Shown one piece after another: positions 46,001 to 52,800 of a stretch of 64,000 nt of DNA (the first letter of the stretch is position 1; each line of letters starts with the position of its first letter). The stretch spans positions 96,743 to 160,742 of the forward strand of contig CAZBIC010000013.1 in NCBI GenBank assembly GCA_964491875.1. Direction: 5' to 3'. The DNA comes from JADJPG01 sp964491875 (GTDB lineage: Bacteria; Verrucomicrobiota; Verrucomicrobiia; Limisphaerales; JADJPG01). Below the pieces are notes generated by a model. The model was not told the origin of the DNA and searched no databases. It saw only the letters and a program-made list of their open reading frames with translations. Both the position numbers and the translations under genes were made by a program.

Positions 46001-47432
46001 GTCGATAATCGACGCCATTGCACTCACCATCGCCGCCGGTGCTTTGACCGCCGCTGAAGTGGTCGAGACCATTGCCGATGGCTTTGATGGAGAGGTCGAG
46101 ACCCAGGAACAGAGCAAGGAGAACCTGGAGTTGGAGACTGGCGTCACGGTGGAAACCGCCAGCCAGAGCTTCGAGGTCCAGCAACGCATCAAGGAGGTGC
46201 AACAACTCATCCGCAGCGAACCCGCCGCGCGCATCGAGGCGTATCAACTCGCCGAAACGGTTCGTCAGGCCGCGACGCGCTACCAAGCTGCGCTCGCCAG
46301 CGGTCAGCGTATCCTGCAAGAACGCCTCGCCTTCCGCCGCTACACCGCCGGCGACATCCAGGACAGCCGCTACCAGGACATGACCTTCCGCGTCTTCCGC
46401 AATGACGCGGTGCAAAAGTATCGCGCCCAGTTCGATCTCGCCGCGCGCTACGTCTATCTCGCGGCCATCGCCTACGATTACGAGACGCAGATGCTCGGCA
46501 CGCAGAACGGTTCTGGCCGCGACTTCCTCACCCAGATCGTCCGCGACCGCAGCCTCGGGGTGATGGAAGACGGCATCCCGGTCGTCGGCCAGCCGGGCCT
46601 GTCCGATTCGCTCGGTCGGCTGAAGCAGAACTTCAATGTGCTGAAGGGCCAGCTCGGTCTCACCGTGCCGGCGCTGGAGGGGAACAAGTTCTCCCTGCGC
46701 ACGCAGATGTTGCGCATCTCGCCTGACGAAAGCGGCAATGAGGCGTGGCAGAACGAATTGAAGAAGGCGCGCGTCGCGGATCTTTGGCAGGTGCCGGAAT
46801 TCCGGCGCTACTGTCGTCCATTCGCGCCCGAATCCGCCGGACCGCAACCGGGCCTCGTCATCCGCTTCGGCACGACGGTCAGCTTCGGTTTGAACTACTT
46901 CGGTTGGCCACTGGGCGGCGGCGACAGTTCGTATGACCCGACTTACTTCGCCACGAAGATTCGTTCGGCCGGTGTGTGGTTCGACAATTACGACGGCGCC
47001 GGGCTCTCGACAACACCGCGCGTTTACCTCGTGCCCGCCGGCATCGACGTGCTCCGTTCGCCGACGGACTTCTCGCTGGCCACGCGCGAGTGGAAGGTGC
47101 TGGATCAAAAAATCCCGCCGCCGTTCACGCTCGGCAAGACGACGCTCCAGAACCCGAGCTACATCCCGATTCACGACTCGCTCAGCAGCGTGTTCGGCGA
47201 CGTGCGGAAGTTCTCCAGCCTCCGCGCCTATCACGACGGCGGGGAGTTCGACGAAAGCGAGGCCGCGACGGACACGCGCTTGATCGGCCGCAGTGTGTGG
47301 AACACGGAATGGCTGCTGATCATTCCGGGCGGCACCCTGCTGTTCAACCCAAACCAGGGCCTGGACACATTCATCAACTCGGTGGGAGATGTCCGCATCT
47401 TCTTCCAGAGCTACTCCTACTCGGGCAACTGA
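37038..47432 (+). CDS. Giant secreted multidomain protein with Tc-toxin-A-like C-terminal region
   Basis: 3464 aa, signal peptide 1-33 (VLALGLLLGMSANTSA). Domains seen in order: a P/Homo-B-like domain (about 168-281, ITHPRAGDLEITLIHPDGT, GNWRLEIRD); LamG/concanavalin (about 553-735); cadherin-like Ig repeats (about 770-965); HAF-type repeats (about 968-1290, SFGMAINEQGQVAGYA); a unique part; a second LamG (about 1967-2150); a dockerin-like Ca loop (about 2522, VNFDGFVNINDAS); long helical and coiled-coil stretches (about 2675-2795 and 2895-3130) around a hydrophobic segment (2984-3012); and a beta-rich end (about 3230-3464). The helical half and the final SVGDVRIFFQSYSY remind me of Tc toxin A subunits, from memory only. 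It lies in an operon with a PpiC lipoprotein. Probably a surface adhesin or toxin-like assembly; uncertain. Confidence 0.85.
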   Translation: MNVLQMISRAGRNIIGAAVLALGLLLGMSANTSAQGFSGRVVYRDGVTDYGVPGVAVSWALSPVMGTTLSGQYPGSTVSDANGNFSSSFAAVSAPPGAPLQWRFTFTKPNHRFDTFADVSVNGSVNTVLLPARVLSGTVTGQILSGTFGLPGATIFPGTAITLSAAQFYNIPDNGGVESPRGVEWPGFIASVAYVRPMITHPRAGDLEITLIHPDGTRVRLRNANSESGAYSNPFYSIGTTAGDLNAFNGKSPTGNWRLEIRDRTGGNVGRLDSWSLSLNMAPVVTDVNGNFNAGILERGNRPTITHPAVVSFTPSPADLFPGVPAVIRVNQATVLGSVAISNSTSIAFDPVRKAAAYGRIKINVQQPPGNTSDASWAVADPNSGAYDLSLRTLNGSGFTQRLLSGVSNATVIPSGLGMTFSPASITTYPGATNINFALVASPPVIELQPTITMDEDQTFYGTLSAYDIEQEPGAISVTATSDNPQLIGGSGILVGTSLNFTGLRPLVLTPIPNQYGTANITVIASDGTLRTTNSFVLVVNPVADTPTAGMAGALNLNGVDGYVAVSPGSVIPTSGDFTVEAWAYLNPGTTGNREILSQGTGGNAFYIGMGNGVVRAGDTWQNPANIPFPIGVWTHFAVVKSGSSAFLYTNGVLVASIGSGVVNPAASEFRIGRQYGGFGENWAGRIDEARVWTTARTASDIRRTMTVPLAGNEPGLRAYYRFEEASGIIAYDSASNVGTQGGPEDGYLTGGASWGNNNGINGGQGIHRYTVDEDTATPLYLVGQDVDGRPINTNLTYTLDAPPLHGTVSRSSGLIGVSGENPTIYLPATNYIGPDIIKYTVTDSTGLRRGATIEINVANVNDLPTISAIPDQLIIEDTTNTIAFVVNDSDANQVKADLAVSVVFESGGTVPILTNWVTTANGTNRTLRIVPVPGEIGNVLITVSVRDTPGDSASSTFELSVIPKPAYAVRDIGTLPGWSTSFGMAINEQGQVAGYASRNSSADGRAFRFNGILDGSTLTDLGAANGSASYAYGINNAGEITGSVIESGVLPQAFVYRNGTFTKLGFPQVGNRSEGRSINSLGQIVGFGNVTANGVNRALIYTNGVWGVLPLFGPQSIAEEGYGINDTGQIAGNTSQSSPAGPVLRAMFRGNPFGWIFTNLGTNSFANAINSDGIVVGGSTYSQDGITRAFRWAARADQQVNPVLIGGLIPNGSSVAYGINRFRQTVGSAQNAAGTPRAFIHSAEQMYDMNDLLPPDSQWQLDEARAINSDGWITGTGRTNGQTRAFIAIPAWVIGRKIARPLGATALVPPEIELLERSSNFDTEQNAFYWSQVEGRLYAIRPVTARLRWRLDSNPGNTNRVVSVGQNIWPRNPTVHVANTPSEVQPQGVELPHSYRELQYTTAAGAAIDPSAAIFNASGIGYSVLRYVKSDGQSPNEAIHFPAFDVVRTVLWDDTRYLDDNKPAFVGDTLAYPGHFDYLDRQGHVFFPNAFYDGAGADRAYDRPTRFGSIIPVNVPNATTAATTNQLVVVWYRTNRLGVAWSGLPVRYAVEWPVNTTNIISIANGLGSGPLEDALHPNKKVYVQPDPYLSGYNPNEEHALIGPSSSGEALYALRNDLNAGLNHSEPYALLKFRNPGNGKWAMRTYKVIFEGDPTFDGVAGNAVQPPLPISLMMPQCDNSRILRGPGWKNHLGTIFAKSAGLYGEHAEVAVHWWYQLQTGFYYPADGAREGNCVAWRAALTTSSRNIEAIYDIRWPDDPPILNIGESLLTPKRGLPGVKDWADASIIYDDIDPADTNRIYALARFYDPLTPRTITLKPGFSIPVEIKQELVIDKVYFTDLPYHLKRRLTYNPQTRKLTFAGVYDTSAEFGGVDNPLLLPNVMSPRELDRIKALANDSTWNGQIKELFELTRNPNRVDLSPRNGQPDAALRLGLTMSGTDVVLEKFGAGPKALTAGLGGIPPAEPRPLQALNFSGTTNRVSLSSFSALVGDFTISFWAQVAANNTGALITNSVANGGSFHFVPQPGANRFVVSDRTNAGPPGIVANAFDTGWHHYALVREFTNLTVLVDGVPVGNTRAYGLADTAGFRIGEGFRGQLDEFQIRNVALTPADIRRTMRKQLNGREAGLIAYFRFDEGSGTTVTSETISRLPGEFAAGAGITWVDSTAPAAIPPRFITLAENNDANRPELLTDLHVIRIDEGPPLGDLKVLPSDNVFDERITMRHSSDFGGAPELMQFEWYYHPDTGGEVATDLPVVDGAGNIIDPRGWFIYSVEDFGQGFNDITIGEGPRNGLLTMSDNWFICRYRGYNIDGSTNWSDWVGQPGGGRAQLAEGWIKRVIDGLNPFEQRSDSFHSTETSTLVNMLTQAGRRYEGPVAFNPDPNYLNNVGLIEAYTTVLERGKSLSIEGTPPVNYEPANTSLLLIGGRIADFYMMLGNEAYADSTDPTIGFATDGTGGTDYGVFASSVFAFQNQLDSLLEEELVLLRGRDDSAASVRIGPVYNRLFWNFTRGDGELAYAQSYNIIDVNFDGFVNINDASTMFPQGHGDAWGHYLTATKSYYDLLRNTNYTWVPRAESVRLGAAVVSVDYLDERKFARAAAAKAKVGAETVNLTYRQTYVDDPSGQFQGYKDTDADRAWGLFEWAQRTRQAAYVDWLMANTILPAQDPDPTHSGITKIDRTTVVEIAEIAANADEIQAQLDKADRGLNPLGLGKGVVPFDVDPFFLDIGSGTQSRTHFDQIYERAETAMNNAMNAFNNASQLTTALRRQQDSDTEFARTIQEQERDYKSRLIEIFGYPYAGDIGPGKTYPSEYDGPDLYHYMYANATELISSSTGTSRSFTNAYSAFEGDYGSFGFYFPGDTSSRALSDSVLRVAYPKTAANYSLLAPASWGQRRAPGELQLALSDLLQADASLRISLANYDALINQIEDAVDLLDAQYALSNAVVTALSDQQTEVEDVNDTIRNYRITSIAMRRAGSAARSLAELSESAVGASIIDAIALTIAAGALTAAEVVETIADGFDGEVETQEQSKENLELETGVTVETASQSFEVQQRIKEVQQLIRSEPAARIEAYQLAETVRQAATRYQAALASGQRILQERLAFRRYTAGDIQDSRYQDMTFRVFRNDAVQKYRAQFDLAARYVYLAAIAYDYETQMLGTQNGSGRDFLTQIVRDRSLGVMEDGIPVVGQPGLSDSLGRLKQNFNVLKGQLGLTVPALEGNKFSLRTQMLRISPDESGNEAWQNELKKARVADLWQVPEFRRYCRPFAPESAGPQPGLVIRFGTTVSFGLNYFGWPLGGGDSSYDPTYFATKIRSAGVWFDNYDGAGLSTTPRVYLVPAGIDVLRSPTDFSLATREWKVLDQKIPPPFTLGKTTLQNPSYIPIHDSLSSVFGDVRKFSSLRAYHDGGEFDESEAATDTRLIGRSVWNTEWLLIIPGGTLLFNPNQGLDTFINSVGDVRIFFQSYSYSGN

Positions 47433-47469
47433 CATAATCGCGACACGAACTCCTTACCCTGCATATCCT

Positions 47470-48402
47470 ATGAACCCGAATCTTGAAACGGAGACGATGA
47501 GTAACGCGAAGCTCCAAACACCAAGATCCAAAATCCAAACAAGCTCCAAACATCAAACCGCTGTTCGAACGGACGGCGCCTTGGTTTTTGGATCTTGGAT
47601 ATTGCTGCTTACGTGGTGTTTGTTTTTTGGCTCTTGGAGCTTCGAGGCGAAAGCCGAGCTGCCCGAACCGGACAACATCATCTACGGCGTCGTCACTCGA
47701 AACGGATTGCCCGTTCACGCGACCGACACTGACGTCGTGCTCGAAGCGCGTCGTAACTCCGACGGCGCCGTTGTCGCAAGTTACCGCATGGGCGACAGCG
47801 CCCGATCTGGCGATAACTTCACCCTCCGCGTGCCGCTCGAAGTCTTCACGCCCGTGTTCGATTCCCAGTCATCGCTCACCGGCACTGCGATGACCATTGT
47901 CGCGAGCGACTTCAATGGAACGTTCGCCGAGGTTCCCTTCACAATGGGCGGTCGCGGACAGTTTCATCAACTCAACATCAATCACTTCCTCGGCTTTGAT
48001 TCCGACGGCGATGGATTGCTCGATGAATGGGAAATGTTCTGGTTCGGAAACCTGTTCCAAAGCTCGACCACCGACAAGGACGGCGACGGTTCGACGGATG
48101 GTGAGGAATACCTCGCCGGCACGGACCCCAACAACGGGAACAGCCGCTTCCGCCTTCAAATCCAGCGAACCGGCGCGACCGGAAAGGAAGTCTCCTTCGT
48201 GGCCCAAGCTACGGCGGGCAATGGCTACCAAGGCAAGATCCGCAGTTACACGCTCGAATGGACGACCGACTTGAACAGCAACAGCTGGACACCGCTGACC
48301 GGATACATCGGCGTAGTCGGCGCAGGCCAGACCGTTCGGTACCCAGTCCCGCCCCAAGGCCCGGCGACCGTCTTCTATCGCGCGGTGATCCAGCTCAACT
48401 GA
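47470..48402 (+). CDS. Secreted TSP3-like calcium-repeat protein
   Basis: 310 aa from ATG 47470; the start at 47389 would overlap the giant gene. The N-terminus has an unusually long basic region, then a hydrophobic core (ALVFGSWILLLTWCLFFGSW) ending before EAKAELP, so export is likely; this stretch is encoded by a palindromic repeat (47507-47644). Residues about 55-170 form a beta-rich domain (YGVVTRNGLPVHATDTDVV). Residues 176-230 hold thrombospondin type-3/EF-like Asp-rich repeats (DSDGDGLLDEWEMFWFG, DKDGDGSTDGEEYLAGTDP), which normally bind calcium. The last 75 residues are the FYR-type module (YTLEWTTDLNSNSW...FYRAVIQLN). It starts 37 bp after the giant gene and closes the operon. Confidence 0.88.
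   Translation: MNPNLETETMSNAKLQTPRSKIQTSSKHQTAVRTDGALVFGSWILLLTWCLFFGSWSFEAKAELPEPDNIIYGVVTRNGLPVHATDTDVVLEARRNSDGAVVASYRMGDSARSGDNFTLRVPLEVFTPVFDSQSSLTGTAMTIVASDFNGTFAEVPFTMGGRGQFHQLNINHFLGFDSDGDGLLDEWEMFWFGNLFQSSTTDKDGDGSTDGEEYLAGTDPNNGNSRFRLQIQRTGATGKEVSFVAQATAGNGYQGKIRSYTLEWTTDLNSNSWTPLTGYIGVVGAGQTVRYPVPPQGPATVFYRAVIQLN
47507..47644. repeat. Palindromic CCAAA-type repeat inside a coding sequence
   Basis: CGAAGCTCCAA at 47507-47517 is repeated exactly inverted at 47634-47644 (TTGGAGCTTCG). Between them the left half is built of AGATCCAAA/CTCCAAACA words and the right half of their complements (TTTTTGGATCTTGGAT, GTGTTTGTTTTTTGG), an imperfect long hairpin. The element is 138 bp, exactly 46 codons, and stays in frame, encoding the basic and hydrophobic parts of the 310-residue protein's export signal. 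Confidence 0.75.
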
Positions 48403-48417
48403 GCAGGACCGCCGTTG

Positions 48418-48436
48418 CCGCAGTGATCCACTGCGG
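48418..48436. terminator. Perfect hairpin after the PpiC operon
   Basis: CCGCAGTG (48418-48425), loop ATC, CACTGCGG (48429-48436): a perfect 8-bp stem starting 15 bases after the stop of the last operon gene. No T-tract follows, so it may be a weak terminator or an mRNA-stabilising hairpin. The rest of the 167-bp gap to 48570 shows nothing else. Confidence 0.5.
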
Positions 48437-48569
48437 GGAATCGTCCATCGGACACGACAGGAATTGAAAACATTCCGGCAATCGGCGTGCAGGCAGGGCG
48501 GCGGGATTGCAGTGAACTGAACTCGTTCGCGGGCTTCCTCGGAAGCCGGACGCAGACGTTCAGCTCGTC

Positions 48570-49661
48570 ATGCAATTCAAAGTCGATTTTCAACAGGCGC
48601 CGTTGCTCCTCATCTGGGAAGTCAGCCGCGCGTGCGCCCTCGCCTGTCAGCACTGCCGGGCCTCCGCCATTGACTGGCGGGATCCGCGCGAGCTTTCGCT
48701 GGATGAAGGACGCCGGTTGATCGATGACGTCGCCGCCATGGGCACACCGTTGCTCGTGTTGACCGGCGGAGATCCATTGCAACGGGACGATCTCGAGGAA
48801 CTCATCCGCCACGCCCGTTCGCGACACCTGACCGTCGGCACCATTCCCGCCGCCACGCCGCGACTTACCCGCGAGCGCGTTCTCTCCCTCAAGGCCGCGG
48901 GCGTGCATCAGATCGCGCTGAGCGTGGATGCGGAAACCGCGGCGAAGCACGACGCCTTTCGCGGAGTGCCCGGCACGTTCGACAAGGTCATGGAAGCCGC
49001 AGGGTGGATTCGTGATGCGGGAATCAACCTGCAGGCGAACACCGTCTTCGGCGCGTGGAACGCCAATGACTTCGACGCCATCGCGGACCTCATCCAAAAG
49101 ATGGGCGTCGTGTTCTGGGAAGTCTTCTTCCTCGTGCCCACCGGTCGCGGAGCCGCGTTGCAGAGCTGTTCCCCCCAGCAGTTCGAGCAGCTGTTCGGCA
49201 AGCTCTACCAGCTAGCACGCCAGGCGTCCTTCGTCATCAAAGTGACCGAGGGCCAGCACCTCCGCCGATTCATGGCGCAGAAGGATGCGGCAGGTGCGCC
49301 CGATGTCACCCGCGCCCGCGCGAGGATGATGCTGGGTGGCAAGCCGGTGAATTCGGGCCACGGCTTCTGTTTCGTGGACCACGTCGGGAACGTCTGTCCA
49401 AGCGGGTTTCTCCCACTGGCCTGCGGGAATGTCCGCGAAACTTCGGTCATCGACATTTACCGGAACAGCCCGGTCTTCCGCGAGCTGCGCCAGTTCGAGC
49501 TGCTGAAGGGCAAGTGCGGCGGCTGCGAGTATCGCGACCTCTGCAGCGGCGGCTCGCGCGCCCGCGCCTATGGATTGACGGGCGACTACCTCGCGCCCGA
49601 GGAATTTTGCGTTCACGAACCGCAGGCTGTCTCGAAACTGGAGAATCTCGTCATCACGTAA
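48570..49661 (+). CDS. Radical SAM/SPASM domain protein
   Basis: 363 aa. Residues 22-29 (CALACQHC) are the CxxxCxxC motif that binds the 4Fe-4S cluster used to cleave S-adenosylmethionine; LTGGDPLQRDD (about 66-76) is the GGE-like segment, with GGD in place of GGE. The TIM-barrel part runs to about 230. The C-terminal SPASM-like region carries further Cys clusters (GFCFVDHVGNVCPSGFLPLACG, CGGCEYRDLCSG and a final FCVHEP) for auxiliary Fe-S clusters. It looks like the TIGR04053-type group related to haem-d1/AhbD- and mycofactocin-type maturases. No small precursor peptide gene was found beside it, so its substrate is unknown. Neighbours are secreted proteins in the same orientation at 167 and 181 bp, probably separate transcripts. 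Confidence 0.9.
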   Translation: MQFKVDFQQAPLLLIWEVSRACALACQHCRASAIDWRDPRELSLDEGRRLIDDVAAMGTPLLVLTGGDPLQRDDLEELIRHARSRHLTVGTIPAATPRLTRERVLSLKAAGVHQIALSVDAETAAKHDAFRGVPGTFDKVMEAAGWIRDAGINLQANTVFGAWNANDFDAIADLIQKMGVVFWEVFFLVPTGRGAALQSCSPQQFEQLFGKLYQLARQASFVIKVTEGQHLRRFMAQKDAAGAPDVTRARARMMLGGKPVNSGHGFCFVDHVGNVCPSGFLPLACGNVRETSVIDIYRNSPVFRELRQFELLKGKCGGCEYRDLCSGGSRARAYGLTGDYLAPEEFCVHEPQAVSKLENLVIT

Positions 49662-49842
49662 CCGTTCCTTCCCACGACACACCGGAAGTTTCATCGCTCC
49701 GACCGTTTCCCGCTGTTCCTTGACTGCACTCCCCGCAATTGGCGGTTGAGCTCCGTCCTCCGCCCTGCCATCCTCTTCCGCGAACCCTGCTGAAACCGAC
49801 GTCGCCCAGACGCGCCGTCAAAAATCGGTCGCTCGAGATGTT

Positions 49843-52800
49843 ATGAAATCAACTTTCCTCTGCTCGTTCGCACTCGGTCTTTCCCTGCAACTCGGCACCG
49901 CCGCCGACAGCGTCGTGGTCTTCAACGAGATCAACTACCACCCGACGACCAACGAGTCCGCCAACGAATGGATCGAACTGCACAACCAGATGGCCATCGA
50001 CATCGACCTCTCCGCCTGGTCCGTGCGCGGCGGCGTCGATTTCACATTTGCCGAAGGAACCATCATCCCCGGCGGCGGTCACCTCGTTGTCGCCGCCAAT
50101 CCCGCCGCGCTCCAGACCGCCATCGGACTGACCAACGCCGTCGGGCCATTCACCGGCCGGTTAAACAACTCCTCGGCTCGGCTCGAGCTTCGCGATCGCA
50201 ATGGCCGCATCATGGACCGGTTCGAATACGGCGACGAAGGCAAGTGGCCGATCGCTCCCGATGGTTCCGGCGCCACGCTCGCCAAACGCGATCCGAATTC
50301 CCCCAGCGACTCGCCGGATTACTGGATGTCGAGCGTCGTGTCTGGCGGCACACCCGGCGGCCGAAACTTTCCGAAATCATTCAAGCCGCAACGGCGGACC
50401 TACATCAGCTTCGACTCGCTCTGGCGCTTCGAAGCCTCCGGAACCGATCTGGGCGACGCATGGCGCGCGCCGGGCTTTGATGACAGCGCATGGGGCGGAC
50501 GCAACAGCGCCACTCTCGTGGGTTACTGGCCGTTCAACGGCGACGCCATCGGCCTGCGCGGCACGAGCGGGACATTAGTGGGCGCGGTCGCCACGACCAC
50601 CGACCGAAACGGCGCGGTCGGCGGCGCACTTGGCTTTGCTGGAAATCTTTCCCAACACGTCAGCGTGCCCGGCGGCGGTGGATTGAACGCCGCGAGCCAG
50701 GGCACGATCAGCCTGTGGGTAAAATGGAACGGCACCCAGGACGCCGATTGCTGCGGAGGCTTTGGCGCGGTGCTGTCGCGGCAGGCGAACGGCCAGTTTT
50801 CCGACACCATTCTTGCCCTCAACAACGCGAACCCCGCCAGCGCCCGTCTCATCTGGCGCCAATCCGGTGGCCCTGCGCCGATCTTGATTACCAGCTCCAC
50901 CCCCGTGGGCACCAACTGGCATCACATTGCCATCACCTTCTCGCCGGCCGGCACCACGCTTTACGTGGATGGCGTCGCTGACGGCTTCGCCGTGGGTTCC
51001 CCCATGAACAACGGTGCCAGCACTCCGCTCGCGATTGGAGCATGGGCGGGCGACGGTGGTGGCTTCTCCACGTCGAGCATCGATGACGTCGCCGTCTGGG
51101 ACAGGCCGCTCAACGCCGCACAAGTCGCCACGCTAGCCTCCCAGACGAAAACGCCGCTCGACTACGCCTCACCCGAAGGCGCGGTGTATTATTCCGGCGA
51201 CGGCCGGCTTACCCAAAGCGACGAACTGCGCCTCACCGCCCTGCCCACCGGCCCGACCACCTATTACTTCCGCAATACATTCCAGTTCAGCGACGATCCG
51301 TCGTCGGCCGATTTGAAACTCGATTTCGCGGCGGACGACGGCGCGATCTTTTACCTCAATGGTCAGGAGGTTCATCGCCATAACATGCCGGACGGAGCGG
51401 CCACCTACTCCACACTCGCCAGCAGCACCATCGGCGACGCAGCAATCCTAAATGGCATTTCAATCCCGAACACCCACATCATCGTGGGCAACAACGTTCT
51501 CGCCGTGGAAGTCCATCAAGCCAGCGCCGCCGATCCCGGCATGGTTTTCGGTGCCGGACTAAACGCCACTGTGGTTCCGCTGCCCCAAGGCCCGCCGCCC
51601 GGAGTCGTCGATCCCGGGACTCTCGTCTTCAACGAACTGGGCGCCGGCGGCCTTCCCACCGTTGACATCGAACTGATCAATCGCGGCACGGAACCGATCG
51701 GAGTCGGCGGCTACATCCTGCGGCGGACCGGCACCTCGCCCGACGCCGAGTTTATCCTCCCGCCGCAAACCGTTCCGGCCGGTGAATTCCTCACCCTGAA
51801 CCAGACGGCGCTCGGATTCTCCGTTGCTGCCGGCGACAAGCTGTTCCTGCTTCCCCCGGGGGGAAGCCGCGTCGCTGACGCCGTGGAAATTCACAGCCGC
51901 CCGCGCGCTCGCGTGCCCGATGGCTCCGGTGATTTCCTCACGCCCGCGGTGCTCACTCCCGGCACCAGCAACATCGTCAGCCTGCGCGATGAAATCGTGA
52001 TCAACGAAATCTTCTATCACGGGCCGCCCACGCTGGAAGTTCCCGCCACCATCGCACCCACGACGAATCTCTTCTTCACCAATCTCTGGCGCTACGAGCA
52101 ATCAGGCACCGACCTCGGTACGGAATGGCGCGAACCCGGTTACGACGACAGCGCGTGGCCCATCGGCGCCGGCTTGTTCTTTGTCAGCACCAACAACCTC
52201 GCCGCGCCAAAGAACACGCCACTCACGCTCGGACCCACCACGTATTATTTCCGTTCCGAACTCGTCTACACAGGCAGGCCCGCGATCCTCACGCTGAATG
52301 CCCGGCATATCATGGATGACGGCATCGTGGTTTACCTCAACGGCCGCGAAATCCTTCGCGCGAACATGCCGGTGTCCGGTCCGATTCGTTACACGAACTT
52401 CGCCAACACTCCCGTCAGCGTCGCCGCGATTCGTCAGGCCGTGCCCGTCGCGCTGACAAATCTCATCCTCGGCACGAACATCATCGCCGCCGAAGTCCAT
52501 CAAGCGAGCGTCTCCGGTGACGACGTCGTCTTTGGCTTTGAACTCAGCGGTACCATCGAAGCGACGCCGCGCATCCCGTATCAGGGTTCCGATGAGGAAT
52601 GGCTGGAGCTCTTCAACCAAAGCAGCAACGCTGTGAATCTGGCCGGCTGGCGACTGGACGAAGGCATCGATTTCCGTTTCGGCACGAACGATTCCATTCC
52701 GCCCGGCGGCTATCTTGTCGTCGCGAAAGACCCGGCGGCGTTGCAGGCGAAATTCCCCGGCGTGCCCGTTGTCGGACCTTACGCAAACAAGCTTTCCCAC

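Noticed and set aside
44712..47435. 907-codon minus-strand frame opposite the giant gene
   Set aside because: Antisense shadow; the sense product has ordered domains and a perfect ribosome-binding site.
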